A stretch of 64,000 bases of DNA. It comes from JAFAMB01 sp963775805 (GTDB taxonomy: Bacteria; Verrucomicrobiota; Verrucomicrobiia; Chthoniobacterales; JAFAMB01). Position numbers and translations under genes: made by a program. Each line of letters starts with the position of its first letter. Positions within the stretch are counted from its first letter, which is position 1. Under the pieces are notes generated by a model. That model was not told the origin of the DNA and made no database searches. It worked only from the letters and a program-made list of their open reading frames with translations. Location: the NCBI GenBank assembly GCA_963775805.1, contig CAVZKG010000004.1, forward strand, positions 496,001-560,000. Reading direction: 5' to 3'. Positions 42,973-51,740 of this stretch are shown here, piece by piece.

Positions 42973-44748
42973 ATGACAACGCTCGGGCAAGTTGTGAATG
43001 CAGTCGAAACCTACCGCCGTCACGGCGTCGAGGATGTCCAGAAAGCGCGGACAGATCCGGAATACGCCGAGCGGTTGCTCCGTCAATGGCGTGAAACCAA
43101 AGCCCAAATCGGTTACGTAACGACGCCGACCGGGCTCCGCTTGCCCCGTCTCGCACTTCCCGACATCGATGATCCTGGGGAAATCGCTCGGTTCTTGTGG
43201 GACGAAGGATCGCCTGGAAAATTCCCATTTTTGACAGCCGCCTATCCGGAGCAATATCTGGAGCCGATTAACGGCCATAATCGATCAAATGGGGAAGCCT
43301 CCAGCAGCGAGGAGCCGACCCGATTGTTTGCCGGCTTGGGCCTTGCGGACGACACGAACGCACGATTTCACTATCTTTCGCGCAATCAACGCAGCAAAAG
43401 ACTCAGTACCGCATTCGACGGGCCCACGCTGTATGGCGTCGGTGCGGGCGCCGATGGAGTTTTCGGAAAAATCGGCGAAGGAGGTGTCGCGATCGATACA
43501 ATCGAGGATATGGAGCGGCTTTATGCCGGTTTCGATCTCGATCAACCCAATGTCTCCGTTTCCATGACCGTGTCGGGACCGGCCCCAATTCTGCTGGCAA
43601 TGTATGTGGCGGCTGCAAAACACCGGTTCGGCCCGGATGTTGCCGGGAAATTGCGCGGCACGGTTCAGGCGGATGTCTTGAAGGAGATCCAGGCACAGAA
43701 CGAGTTGATTTTTCCCCTTGAACCATCCCTTCGTTTTCTCGCTGATACGGTCGATTTTTGTTCCCGTCAGATGCCAAAATGGTACCCAATCTCGATCAGT
43801 GGCTATCACATCGGCGAAGCCGGTGCGACCCCCGTGCAGCAGGCCGCATACACGCTTTCGAACGGATTCGCGTACGTTGAAGACTTTCGGAGCCGCGGGA
43901 TGGATGTGAACCGGTTTGGACCACGGCTTTCTTTCTTCCTTGATTGCGGACTGGATGTCGAATACGTGGCGCTCGCTCGGATTTGCCGGAAAATTTGGGC
44001 AATTGGAATGCGGGACGTCTTCGGCGCCGACAAGCGCGCGCAAATCCTGAAGCTTCATACGCAGACCAGCGGCCGGTCCTTGATCGCAGCGGACTGGAGA
44101 AACAATCTCACACGCACCAGTCTAGAGTTAGTGCTCGCGTGTATGAACGCGACGAATTCCTGTCACAGTAATTCAGCAGATGAGCCGTTCACCACTCCCA
44201 GCGAGGAGTACGCCCGCTACGCCGCGCATGCGCAAGCGATCTTGTTGGAGGAAAGCGGGCTATTCAAACACATGATGAATACCCTCCAGGGTTCGCCTGG
44301 GATGAAGGTGGTTGGAACGGCCGTTGAAGATGCAATTCTTGAAGAGTTCCGTGTCATTGAAGAGCAGGGCGGGGTTATCGGAGCAGTCGAACGCCGGTAT
44401 CAGCGAAGTCAAATTCAAGCTTCGAGTCATTTGCTGGAGCGGCAGATCGAGTCCGGTATCCGGCCGGTCATTGGGTTAAACCGGTACAATGCGCCGGTCG
44501 AAGACTGGCCGCAGGTTCATATGATTCGAACGCCAAAGGAAAAAAAACAGCTGCAGAGAGACCGGCTTGAGGACTTCCAGAAGCGACATGCTTCGGAACG
44601 GGAGCGTTGTCTCGATCGGCTCACTCATGTCGTCGAAGGTGCCGGCAACGTTTTTGAAGAATTGATCACAACGGTCGAACATTGTTCGCTCGGCGAGATT
44701 ACGGAACGGCTCTGCAACGTCGTCGGAAAATTCAGACCGATGGTCTAG
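42973..44748 (+). CDS. Acyl-CoA mutase catalytic subunit (IcmF/MCM large domain)
   Basis: B12-dependent carbon-skeleton mutase domain without its own cobalamin domain. I favour the ATG at 42973 (591 residues); an in-frame TTG at 42835 would join the previous stop but adds 46 residues unlike the family. After a short IcmF-type linker come TPTGLRLPRLALPDIDDPGE, PTRLFAGLGLADDTNARFHY, PTLYGVGAGADGVFGKIGEG, WYPISISGYHIGEAGATPVQ, LKLHTQTSGRSLIAADWRNN and EQGGVIGAVERRYQRSQIQ. These are IcmF-like throughout. Substrate (isobutyryl-, pivalyl- or methylmalonyl-CoA) is not determined. No cobalamin riboswitch is apparent upstream of the pair. Confidence 0.87.
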   Translation: MTTLGQVVNAVETYRRHGVEDVQKARTDPEYAERLLRQWRETKAQIGYVTTPTGLRLPRLALPDIDDPGEIARFLWDEGSPGKFPFLTAAYPEQYLEPINGHNRSNGEASSSEEPTRLFAGLGLADDTNARFHYLSRNQRSKRLSTAFDGPTLYGVGAGADGVFGKIGEGGVAIDTIEDMERLYAGFDLDQPNVSVSMTVSGPAPILLAMYVAAAKHRFGPDVAGKLRGTVQADVLKEIQAQNELIFPLEPSLRFLADTVDFCSRQMPKWYPISISGYHIGEAGATPVQQAAYTLSNGFAYVEDFRSRGMDVNRFGPRLSFFLDCGLDVEYVALARICRKIWAIGMRDVFGADKRAQILKLHTQTSGRSLIAADWRNNLTRTSLELVLACMNATNSCHSNSADEPFTTPSEEYARYAAHAQAILLEESGLFKHMMNTLQGSPGMKVVGTAVEDAILEEFRVIEEQGGVIGAVERRYQRSQIQASSHLLERQIESGIRPVIGLNRYNAPVEDWPQVHMIRTPKEKKQLQRDRLEDFQKRHASERERCLDRLTHVVEGAGNVFEELITTVEHCSLGEITERLCNVVGKFRPMV

Positions 44749-44914
44749 ATAGTGCGCCCGAGTTCGCAAGAATCATCATAATCTCGGCCGAATAACTCGT
44801 CACGCTGGCGCGTCGAATATGCATGCTCCGGCCCGGTTTGATTTGTGAGTGTTCGTTTGAAACACTTTGGGTCGTAACCGGTCGTCTGGGCAGGCGTCTG
44901 TAAATTATAACGAT

Positions 44915-45172
44915 ATGAAAAAGTTTTTTGTCATTCTGGCCGTTGTTCTTGCCGTAGCGGTACTCGGCGAGCAGAAGGCGCAAGCTGGCGTCTTTTTCCC
45001 TATTCCGCTGCCTGTACCGGTATTTTATGGGCCCGGATACTACGGGCCTGCGTACTACGGACCGGGGTACTACGGGTCGGGTTATTATTGGGGCCCCGGG
45101 GGCTATGGTTACTACCGGCATCCGTATTGGCGTCACCGGTATTGGGGCGGCGGCCATTGGCGCTACCGCTAA
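44915..45172 (+). CDS. Small secreted Gly/Tyr/Pro-rich protein
   Basis: An 85-residue product from the ATG at 44915 (MKKFFVILAVVLAVAVLG). A clear signal peptide ends near AQAG (about 27). The mature part is a run of YGPGYY-like repeats (GPGYYGPAYYGPGYYGSGYY) followed by a His/Trp/Arg-rich end. No enzymatic domain. Such low-complexity exported peptides are frequent in soil verrucomicrobia and planctomycetes; function unknown, perhaps structural. An upstream in-frame extension to 44867 lacks a secretion signal at its start and is rejected. A GTTGGGAC/GTCCCAAC hairpin follows at 45196-45236. Confidence 0.75.
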   Translation: MKKFFVILAVVLAVAVLGEQKAQAGVFFPIPLPVPVFYGPGYYGPAYYGPGYYGSGYYWGPGGYGYYRHPYWRHRYWGGGHWRYR

Positions 45173-45580
45173 GAGCGCTTAATCTGAATTTCCCTGTTGG
45201 GACTTGCGGAATTGCGCGGGCAACCGCTGTCCCAACGGGGGTGGGAAAGTAAGAGGTAGAAGTAAGAAGGCAGAAGTATGGAACGGGCCGCGTGCTGAGG
45301 AAGAATACCAAACGTGGCACGTCACGGCTTCCGCGGCGCGCAGGCGATACCGCAAGGAAGACATGAGAGTTCTCTGGCAACGATAGTCGACCGACACCGG
45401 AGCATAGGCTTCCAGCCTGTGAACCTTCGGAGAACGGGTTCGTCAAATCGTGATCGTACTCGATCTCGGTGTTGCCATCAGCCAAAGCTCGATTACGAGG
45501 ACGAGCACAATCGACGCCAGTCGGCTGAAGAACCGGACGCGTCCCGGGTCTATTCCTTTCGCCATTGCACGCACTCAAAA
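45173..45580. repeat. Intergenic repeat cluster
   Basis: No gene. Contents: a hairpin GTTGGGAC (45196-45203) with GTCCCAAC (45229-45236), probably terminating the preceding gene; AGAAGTAAGAAGGCAGAAGT at about 45256-45275, shared with 13868-13890; a CATAGGCTTCCAGCCTGTG word near 45404 related to the TAGGCGTCTCGCCTGT family; and a CGATTACGAGGACGAG word near 45490 with an inverted partner near 45450. Confidence 0.5.
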
Positions 45581-46795
45581 TCAGAACGAATACGAAAACC
45601 CGGCGTTGACTCGGCTGTGGCTGTAGGTCCGGGTGGAGAGCGCAGAGGAATCCCTTATAAAACTGTAGCCGGTGGTGATCGAGAATTTCCGAGTGAGCGC
45701 GTAACTGCCGCTTAGTTCCGCATCGACAGTATTCTCTGTGAACGTCAACGGACCGGCGTACTCACTGTTGGCATAGTAGATCGCCGCGCTCACGTCCGTT
45801 TTGGCGCCGACTCGATCGGTCAGTTTCAACCCGGTTCGATAGGTTTTCCGATAGCCTTGCGTCATCACGTCGGATTCCTCCAAACCATAACGATTGTACC
45901 ATTCGACTGTCGCCTCGGGGCGTAGTTTGTAATTGAGCGTTGTTTCTGCGTAAGGAAAGAGATCCGATTCGGCGATTTCGTAACGCAGTTCGGCACCTCC
46001 GCGGAAACTGAAGGTCAAACGAGGATTTGGTGTTAAATCTGCCCCTATCAGGAAGGTGTGCGATTGGGAACTGCTGACGCTCTCGCGCACATAGTCCTCG
46101 TAACCATATTGATACTGCAAAACCGCAATGGCGTTCGGTAATAGCAGATAGCGTATCTCTTCGCTGATGAGTTGTTCGATTCGGTCATTGTATTCCCCGA
46201 GAGAGGGTGAATCGTAATTGAGCACGTTGAACGAATAATTCGTGAAAGTCGCAATTCGCGGGGTCCACTGAAACCCGACGCTGAGTCTGTTCTGGCTGTA
46301 AAGATAATTGCCAACCTCGTTCAGCACGCCAACGCCCGCGATCACATCGGGCTGCGCCTGGTAGGTGAGAATCGAGTCCAGCGTGACAACGGTGCGTTCA
46401 TTGAACTGGTGATTGAAATTTAAATCGAACTTGATATTTGGATCGACCTTCGATCCGGGCCGCTGCCAATAGGCATCAAAGCCGGCCTGCCCTGACCCGG
46501 TCAACTGTGTGCGATCGTTCCCGACGTTCACATTCGCATTCAAACCAAGCTCGTCGTACGCGCTGCCGACTTGATCGGTGTGTGAAGTGAATAAGTTGTC
46601 ATCGTACCCGAAGGTGGCGTAAGTCGTCGTTTTGAAAGGGAGACCGGTAAAGATCCATTCTCCATCGCCGCTGACCGGACTGGCAAAATCGAGGCTTCCC
46701 GGTCTGCTCAGTGAAAGATCCTGCGCTGATGTGTATCCAGAAATAATGCACAGGGCGGCCGTTGCAAATAGCCAGCTCGTCTTATGCATAAACAA
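45581..46795 (-). CDS. Outer-membrane beta-barrel protein
   Basis: A 404-residue protein with a signal peptide (about 1-24, ending TSAQ) and a body of alternating beta-strands ending in the C-terminal aromatic motif NAGFSYSF, the usual signal for Bam-dependent barrel insertion. Strand-like repeats include TTYATFGYDDNLF, YSFNVLNYDSPSLGEYNDR and RPEATVEWYNRYG. The layout is like the exopolysaccharide-associated 'outer membrane beta-barrel' group (DUF560/TIGR03016-like), but I cannot assign a specific function. An ATG 2 codons in is an equal start. It is monocistronic, with repeats on one side and an AT-rich gap on the other. Confidence 0.82.
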   Translation of the reverse strand: MFMHKTSWLFATAALCIISGYTSAQDLSLSRPGSLDFASPVSGDGEWIFTGLPFKTTTYATFGYDDNLFTSHTDQVGSAYDELGLNANVNVGNDRTQLTGSGQAGFDAYWQRPGSKVDPNIKFDLNFNHQFNERTVVTLDSILTYQAQPDVIAGVGVLNEVGNYLYSQNRLSVGFQWTPRIATFTNYSFNVLNYDSPSLGEYNDRIEQLISEEIRYLLLPNAIAVLQYQYGYEDYVRESVSSSQSHTFLIGADLTPNPRLTFSFRGGAELRYEIAESDLFPYAETTLNYKLRPEATVEWYNRYGLEESDVMTQGYRKTYRTGLKLTDRVGAKTDVSAAIYYANSEYAGPLTFTENTVDAELSGSYALTRKFSITTGYSFIRDSSALSTRTYSHSRVNAGFSYSF

Positions 46796-47512
46796 ATGTG
46801 CTTGACCATCTTGCCATTAGCCCTCGCTTTCTTTAAGGCGCATAACGCGTAACCAATCGGTCATTCAAATGCAACTATTTACCGCTCTAAGTGGTAACGT
46901 GCCAGCTTTTCGTCTGAACAATCGGTCGCGCAGATCGGCTCGCAGAGCCGATCTTTGCCGCGGGTGGATAATGCGTCGCGTGCAATATCCGGGCTTATTG
47001 CTCGGCAAATTCCTCGCGCGCATATATAAAAACAACAATAATTGACTGATGTAATAATTAGTATGTTCTCTAAGTTACCTGCGTACTTTTTGACAACATC
47101 ATGGGCAAACGAGGTCAAGACGCTCTCGGTCATTTGGTGAATATCCGGACGTTCCAAAACGCAAGAACCGTATCCAGTTAGGATTTAAAAGTTCGAGGTT
47201 CGGAGTTCAAAGTTTCCAGTTTGGGGTTCGGCGGGCTACCACCGAGGAACGGAGATCCAGGCGCGCGTTCGGAGCGACGCTGGTGCGAGCCGCCCGGACT
47301 GGAGGTCTATCATGCGCTGCTTGAGAGTGACCGCCGCGGATCACCGCCGCACGCGATCGTTGCTTGTCAAAGACCGGAAGGGATTGTAAGGAATCAGTGA
47401 CTCTGCGCAGAAAATAAATAGAAAATCCCCCCTGAAAGGCCCTGCTCGAATCACGCTTTCCGGATCCGGTCAGGGCGTTTCCACTTCAATTCACCCGCTT
47501 CCCCATATTGAG
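46796..47512. other. 717-base non-coding gap with AT-rich island and repeat
   Basis: No supported gene; a 92-residue - strand frame here has no recognisable features. Contents: an AT-rich island at about 47018-47085 (ATATATAAAAACAACAATAA and onward) that stands out from the mid-GC surroundings; a GTTCGAGGTTCGGAGTTC repeat at about 47189-47240; and a foldback GCCCTG/CAGGGC at about 47438-47478 just before the aldolase gene. Confidence 0.5.
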
Positions 47513-48343
47513 ATGTTTAGAAAACCACGAATCAACAGAATGTTCGGCGCCGATGGCAAATGCTTCGATGTCGCGCTCGATCATGGATTTTTTAATGAAT
47601 TAGGCGTGATGGCCGGCATCGAAAATATGTCCAACGCTATTAAGGCGGTGCTGGAAGCGGGTCCGGATGCCGTGCAACTTACGATCGGCCAGGCGCACCG
47701 GCTGCAATCTGTTCCTGGTAAGCAGAAACCGGCCCTTGTGTTACGAGTCGATGTGGCAAATGTCTATGGCAAAAAACTGCCGGATTACCTATTCAGCCGA
47801 ATGATCAGTGACCCGGTTCAACAGGCTCTTCGCCTCGATGCGGCTTGCCTTTGTATCAATCTTTTCCTCCTTCCCGGGCAGCCAGCCGTGCATGCGGAGT
47901 GCATCGAAAATATATGTGAAATCAAACCGGTTGCGGACGAATTCGGAATGCCGCTGATGATCGAGCCGTTGGTTATGCAGGATAATGCGAAGGCAGGCGG
48001 CTACATGGTGGACGGAAACCTGGAGTTAATCCTCGCTCTGGTGCGCCAGGCGGTGGAATTGGGCGCAGACGTCATCAAGGCGGATCCATGTACGGACATA
48101 TTAGAATATCATAAAGTAGTTGAAATTGCCGGAGATGTCCCGGTGCTGGTGCGCGGAGGCGGCAAAGCTCCGGACGAAGAGATCATTGAACGCACGGTGG
48201 AACTGATGAAACAGGGAGTTCACGGGATCGTTTACGGGCGAAACGTCATCCAACATGAAAAGCCTGCGGCGATGACGCGTGCCCTGATGAGCATTGTTCA
48301 TGAAGGCGCGGACGCGAAGAGGGCTCTGGCATTATTGAAATGA
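47513..48343 (+). CDS. Class I aldolase of the DhnA/FbaB (DeoC-LacD) family
   Basis: A TIM-barrel Schiff-base aldolase of 276 residues. FDVALDHGFF corresponds to the family's ALDHG motif. The proposed lysine nucleophile is in GADVIKADPCTD (K near 198), followed by VPVLVRGGGKAPDEEIIERT and GVHGIVYGRNVIQHEKP, the phosphate-binding end of the barrel. It leads a three-gene set with a Gfo/Idh-type oxidoreductase (4 bases downstream) and a PfkB kinase. That combination looks like a sugar or polyol catabolic cassette: oxidise, phosphorylate, cleave. The substrate is not known. Confidence 0.86.
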   Translation: MFRKPRINRMFGADGKCFDVALDHGFFNELGVMAGIENMSNAIKAVLEAGPDAVQLTIGQAHRLQSVPGKQKPALVLRVDVANVYGKKLPDYLFSRMISDPVQQALRLDAACLCINLFLLPGQPAVHAECIENICEIKPVADEFGMPLMIEPLVMQDNAKAGGYMVDGNLELILALVRQAVELGADVIKADPCTDILEYHKVVEIAGDVPVLVRGGGKAPDEEIIERTVELMKQGVHGIVYGRNVIQHEKPAAMTRALMSIVHEGADAKRALALLK

Positions 48344-48347
48344 GACT

Positions 48348-49493
48348 ATGGCAACCGAAATCCGATTTGGAATCATTGGTTTAGGGTTAATGGGCCGCGA
48401 GTTTGCGAGCGCGGCGGCCCGATGGATTCATTTGAGCGGTCTTGATGTGCGACCGGTGATTGTTGCGGCATGCGATTCAAATCCGAAAGCCGCAGAGTGG
48501 TTCAAAGCAAGCATCCCAACGCTCAATTTCGTCACGACCGATTATCATGAGCTCTTGGCACGCGAAGATGTGGACGCCGTTTATTGTGCGGTTCCGCACA
48601 ATCTGCATGCCGAGTTTTATACGGATATCATCCAATCGGGCAAACATCTCCTGGGTGAAAAGCCGTTTGGCATCGATCTCAAAGCGAATGAGCGGATTAC
48701 GGAAGTCATAGCCGCCCATCCGGAGGTAACGGTTCGCTGCTCGTCGGAGCTGCCATTTTTCCCCGGCGGTATCGCAATTATCGAGGCCCTGATGAAAGAA
48801 GATTTCGGTCAGATCATCGAAGTCGAGAGCGGGCTTTTGCATTCATCGGATATCAACCCGGAGAAAGTGATCAATTGGAAACGGATGATCGAATTTAACG
48901 GGGAGTACGGGTGCATGGGAGATCTTGGAATGCACGCTTTGCATATTCCTCTTCGATTCGGATGGGTTCCGCGACGAGTCCAGGCGCAACTTTCGAAGAT
49001 TGTGAAAGAACGGCCAGACGGGAAAGGGGGGCGGGTTCCTTGCAGAACGTGGGACAACGCGACGATCTATGGCGAGGTTGAAAAAGATGGAGCAGCGTTC
49101 CCTATCGCGTTCAACACCAAGCGGATCGCGCCTGGGGAATCGAATACCTGGTATATTCGTGTATTAGGGATGAAACGTTCGATGGCATTCTCGACGAAGT
49201 ATCCAAAGACCTTGAATCTCATGGAGTACAAGGCAGGCGGAACGCAGGCATGGCAGCAGATCGATCTTGGGTACCAAAGCGCCTACCCAACGATTACGGG
49301 AAATATTTTTGAATTTGGATTCACGGACTGCATCCTCCAGATGTGGGCGGCATTTTGCGATGAGTTGGCGCACGGCAGAGAAAAGATGCTCCAACCGTTC
49401 TACTGTGCCACGCCGAAGGAAGCCCACCAGACGCACCTCGTATTCACGGCAGCGCTGAATTCGCATTCGGCGCGGCCTGAAACGAACCATTGA
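48348..49493 (+). CDS. Gfo/Idh/MocA-family oxidoreductase
   Basis: NAD(P)-dependent sugar/polyol dehydrogenase of 381 residues. The N-terminal Rossmann fold has FGIIGLGLMGREFASAAARW, the conserved active-site region HLLGEKPFGIDLKAN (EKP motif) and a C-terminal alpha/beta domain with GCMGDLGMHALHIPLRFGW, where the Asp/His pair is typical. It starts 4 bases after the aldolase, and its stop overlaps the start of the kinase. Likely oxidises the pathway substrate or an intermediate. Confidence 0.9.
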   Translation: MATEIRFGIIGLGLMGREFASAAARWIHLSGLDVRPVIVAACDSNPKAAEWFKASIPTLNFVTTDYHELLAREDVDAVYCAVPHNLHAEFYTDIIQSGKHLLGEKPFGIDLKANERITEVIAAHPEVTVRCSSELPFFPGGIAIIEALMKEDFGQIIEVESGLLHSSDINPEKVINWKRMIEFNGEYGCMGDLGMHALHIPLRFGWVPRRVQAQLSKIVKERPDGKGGRVPCRTWDNATIYGEVEKDGAAFPIAFNTKRIAPGESNTWYIRVLGMKRSMAFSTKYPKTLNLMEYKAGGTQAWQQIDLGYQSAYPTITGNIFEFGFTDCILQMWAAFCDELAHGREKMLQPFYCATPKEAHQTHLVFTAALNSHSARPETNH

Positions 49494-50422
49494 GTAAGCG
49501 CATGATCACTGTCGCTGGATCAGTCATTGGAGATATCTTCGTTCGCACACTGGAGAGTGAGCCCCCTCGCGGATCTTTGACACTTGTCGACGAGATCGGT
49601 TTTCATCTTGGAGGGGCTCCGTCAAATACCGGGGTTGCTTTGAGTCGTTTGGGCGTGCCGGTTTCAGTTGTCGGGCGCATCGGGTCGGATCCATTCGGAC
49701 ATCTGGTTCGGCAGGAGTTCGAAAAATGGGCCGATTCGGTCACTCTTGCAGTCGACAACACCCTGCAGACCACCTGTTGCGTCGGGCATGTATTTGGGGA
49801 TGGTGAACGAAGCTTCTTGTATGCGGGCGGCGCCTGCGCGGCGTTCTCGGCGGCTGATCTCGACTTGAAAGCAGAGTTGTCGCGCGGATCACGTGCACTG
49901 CATGTTGGATACGCGCACCTTTTGCCAGGGCTGGACGGTGAACCGATGTTTGAGTTATTTAAAGAAGCGCAATCTCTTCGGTTGCTCGTTTCTTTGGATG
50001 TTGCTTACTACGCTGGACCAGACTGGCCGGGACTTCTGGAGTTAATGCCCTTCGTTGACGTTTTCTGTCCGAACCGCCGGGAAGCCGAAGCAATCACTGG
50101 TGAGAAAGATCCGGAGGCTGCCGCCGCATCTCTTTTGAAGCACGGCGTTCGTCAGTTTGTGGCGATCAAAGGAGGTGAAGAAGGGGCCTACATTCGTCCA
50201 GCGACGGGGAAATCGGAATATTTGCGACCACACAATGTTGAGACGATCGACAGCACCGGTGCCGGAGATGCGTTCATAGCCGGTGTCCTGGCAGCCTGGC
50301 ACCGGAACCTCGACTGGAATCTGGCAGGTAGAATCGCAAATGCGGCAGGAGCCCTGGCAACCGTGAAACAAGGCGCAACTGAAGGGCTCGAAAGCTGGGA
50401 ACAGGCGGAGAAGCTGTTATGA
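49490..50422 (+). CDS. PfkB-family carbohydrate kinase
   Basis: Ribokinase-fold sugar kinase of 310 residues. Signature 1: GGAPSNTGVALSRLG; signature 2 with the catalytic Asp: DSTGAGDAFIAGVLAAW. A TTG at 49490 overlaps the previous stop (TTGA), while the ATG at 49502 is an alternative start. I keep the TTG because of the coupling. It ends the aldolase-oxidoreductase-kinase unit and is convergent with a LacI-type gene. Substrate unknown; could phosphorylate a keto-sugar for the aldolase. Confidence 0.9.
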   Translation: MSKRMITVAGSVIGDIFVRTLESEPPRGSLTLVDEIGFHLGGAPSNTGVALSRLGVPVSVVGRIGSDPFGHLVRQEFEKWADSVTLAVDNTLQTTCCVGHVFGDGERSFLYAGGACAAFSAADLDLKAELSRGSRALHVGYAHLLPGLDGEPMFELFKEAQSLRLLVSLDVAYYAGPDWPGLLELMPFVDVFCPNRREAEAITGEKDPEAAAASLLKHGVRQFVAIKGGEEGAYIRPATGKSEYLRPHNVETIDSTGAGDAFIAGVLAAWHRNLDWNLAGRIANAAGALATVKQGATEGLESWEQAEKLL

Positions 50423-50518
50423 GAAGAATTAGTCAGCGGCACACGATAGAATTTGGGGCTAGAGGTAGGGTATCTAGACAGGCTGAGAACCTCTGCACGC
50501 CACTTTGGCACTTCGGTT

Positions 50519-50546
50519 CTGACAAAAACTGACAACTGACACTGAC
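50519..50546. repeat. CTGACAACTGACACTGAC-family repeat
   Basis: AACTGACAACTGACACTGAC lies in the gap between the convergent kinase and LacI-type genes. Same family as 5612-5735 and 56389-56645. Confidence 0.5.
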
Positions 50547-50551
50547 TACTT

Positions 50552-51577
50552 CTATTCGTGCCGGCTCAGAACGAACTGGGTCGGCGCACTGGTTGACTCG
50601 CGCACGATGAGCTCCGGATTGAGTATGATTCTTCGGAGGCGGCCTTCTCCTCCTTTGCGAATACGCTCCAGTAAAGTCGCCGCGGCAGATTCACCCTGGC
50701 GGCGAATGGATTGACCCACGGTTGTCAGTGCCGGATAGATGTAACGTCCGAGATCGATTCCGTCGAACCCAATGACCGAGAGCTGATTCGGCACACGGAT
50801 ACCGTGTTCTTCGGCGAATCGAAGGAACCCGATCCCCATCATGTCGTTGCCGGCAAATACGGCCGTGACTTTAGCGCGTTTCAGCAGGAGGCGCGCCGCT
50901 TTGTAGCCGCCTTCCGCCGTAAAATCTCCACGAACCACCCAGTCGGTTTGAAACGGCGCTCCAGCGTCCGCAAGGGCCTTGCGATATCCGTTCAGACGGT
51001 CACTGCTAACGGAGGTTGTATCAGGACCGGCGACGCAACCGATCGATTTATGCTTAAGATCGAGCAGATATCGGGTCGCCATATAAGCACCCTTGAAATG
51101 GTCGACCTGGATCAGGTCAGAATTAATTCCTTTGACCTGACGGTCCACGATGACAACGGGAACTTTTGCGAGTCGGAGAAGGTTAGCGAGCCCGACATCA
51201 TCGCCGGCGGAACAGATGATCAGCCCGTCGATTCGCTTTTCGAGAAGGACTCGGAGATAGGCTTGTTGCCGCTCAGGCTGGTCGTCTGAGTTGCAGAGGA
51301 TGACGTTATAATCGGCGCGGTAACAGGCGTCTTCGATTCCCGCTGATAACTCCGCAAAATAGGGATTGGAGCAGTTGGAAACCAGCAACCCGATTGTGCT
51401 TGTCGACTGATGTTTCAGCGATCGGGCCACGGCGCTCGGGATATAGTGCAGGCGCTTGATGGCCGCCTCAACGTCGCCGCGCACTTTGGTGCTAACCGGG
51501 CGCGTGTTGTTGATGACGTGCGAGACGGTGGTGTATGACACTCCCGCCAAGGTTGCTACGTCCTTGATGGTCGACAT
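50552..51577 (-). CDS. LacI-family transcriptional regulator
   Basis: Sugar-responsive repressor/activator. I choose the ATG at 51577 (MSTIKDVATLAGVSYTTVSH), giving 341 residues; the longer frame adds 33 residues before the helix-turn-helix. The DNA-binding head is followed by the hinge YIPSAVARSLKHQSTSTIGL and a periplasmic-binding-protein-like effector domain (VSNCSNPYFAELSAGIEDAC, VFAGNDMMGIGFLRFAEEHG). It is convergent with the aldolase-oxidoreductase-kinase cassette and likely controls it. A LacI-type palindrome at 51692-51703 is upstream of its start. Confidence 0.92.
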   Translation of the reverse strand: MSTIKDVATLAGVSYTTVSHVINNTRPVSTKVRGDVEAAIKRLHYIPSAVARSLKHQSTSTIGLLVSNCSNPYFAELSAGIEDACYRADYNVILCNSDDQPERQQAYLRVLLEKRIDGLIICSAGDDVGLANLLRLAKVPVVIVDRQVKGINSDLIQVDHFKGAYMATRYLLDLKHKSIGCVAGPDTTSVSSDRLNGYRKALADAGAPFQTDWVVRGDFTAEGGYKAARLLLKRAKVTAVFAGNDMMGIGFLRFAEEHGIRVPNQLSVIGFDGIDLGRYIYPALTTVGQSIRRQGESAAATLLERIRKGGEGRLRRIILNPELIVRESTSAPTQFVLSRHE

Positions 51578-51691
51578 GGCAAAGGTTTCGGTCGATAGAT
51601 CAATCGGTGTCGATATCGATCCTCGTGGGATGAGCACCGATGGGTAAGCTGGGGGGACTGGGATTGGTAGCAACACATGGTCTGCGCCGCC

Positions 51692-51703
51692 GCAAACGTT
51701 TGC
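51692..51703. promoter_or_regulatory. LacI-type operator palindrome (GCAAACGTTTGC)
   Basis: A perfect 12-bp palindrome with a central CG step, the hallmark of LacI/GalR-family sites. It lies about 115 bases upstream of the regulator's ATG, in the gap before secDF, fitting autoregulation. Confidence 0.55.
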
Positions 51704-51740
51704 AAAAAGTGTGAGGTCGCAGACCCTGTTTTGTCAATCG

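Noticed and set aside
46879..47157. A 92-codon - strand frame in the large gap before the aldolase
   Set aside because: It spans an AT-rich island, is cysteine-rich without pattern and resembles no family; no ribosome-binding site is visible.
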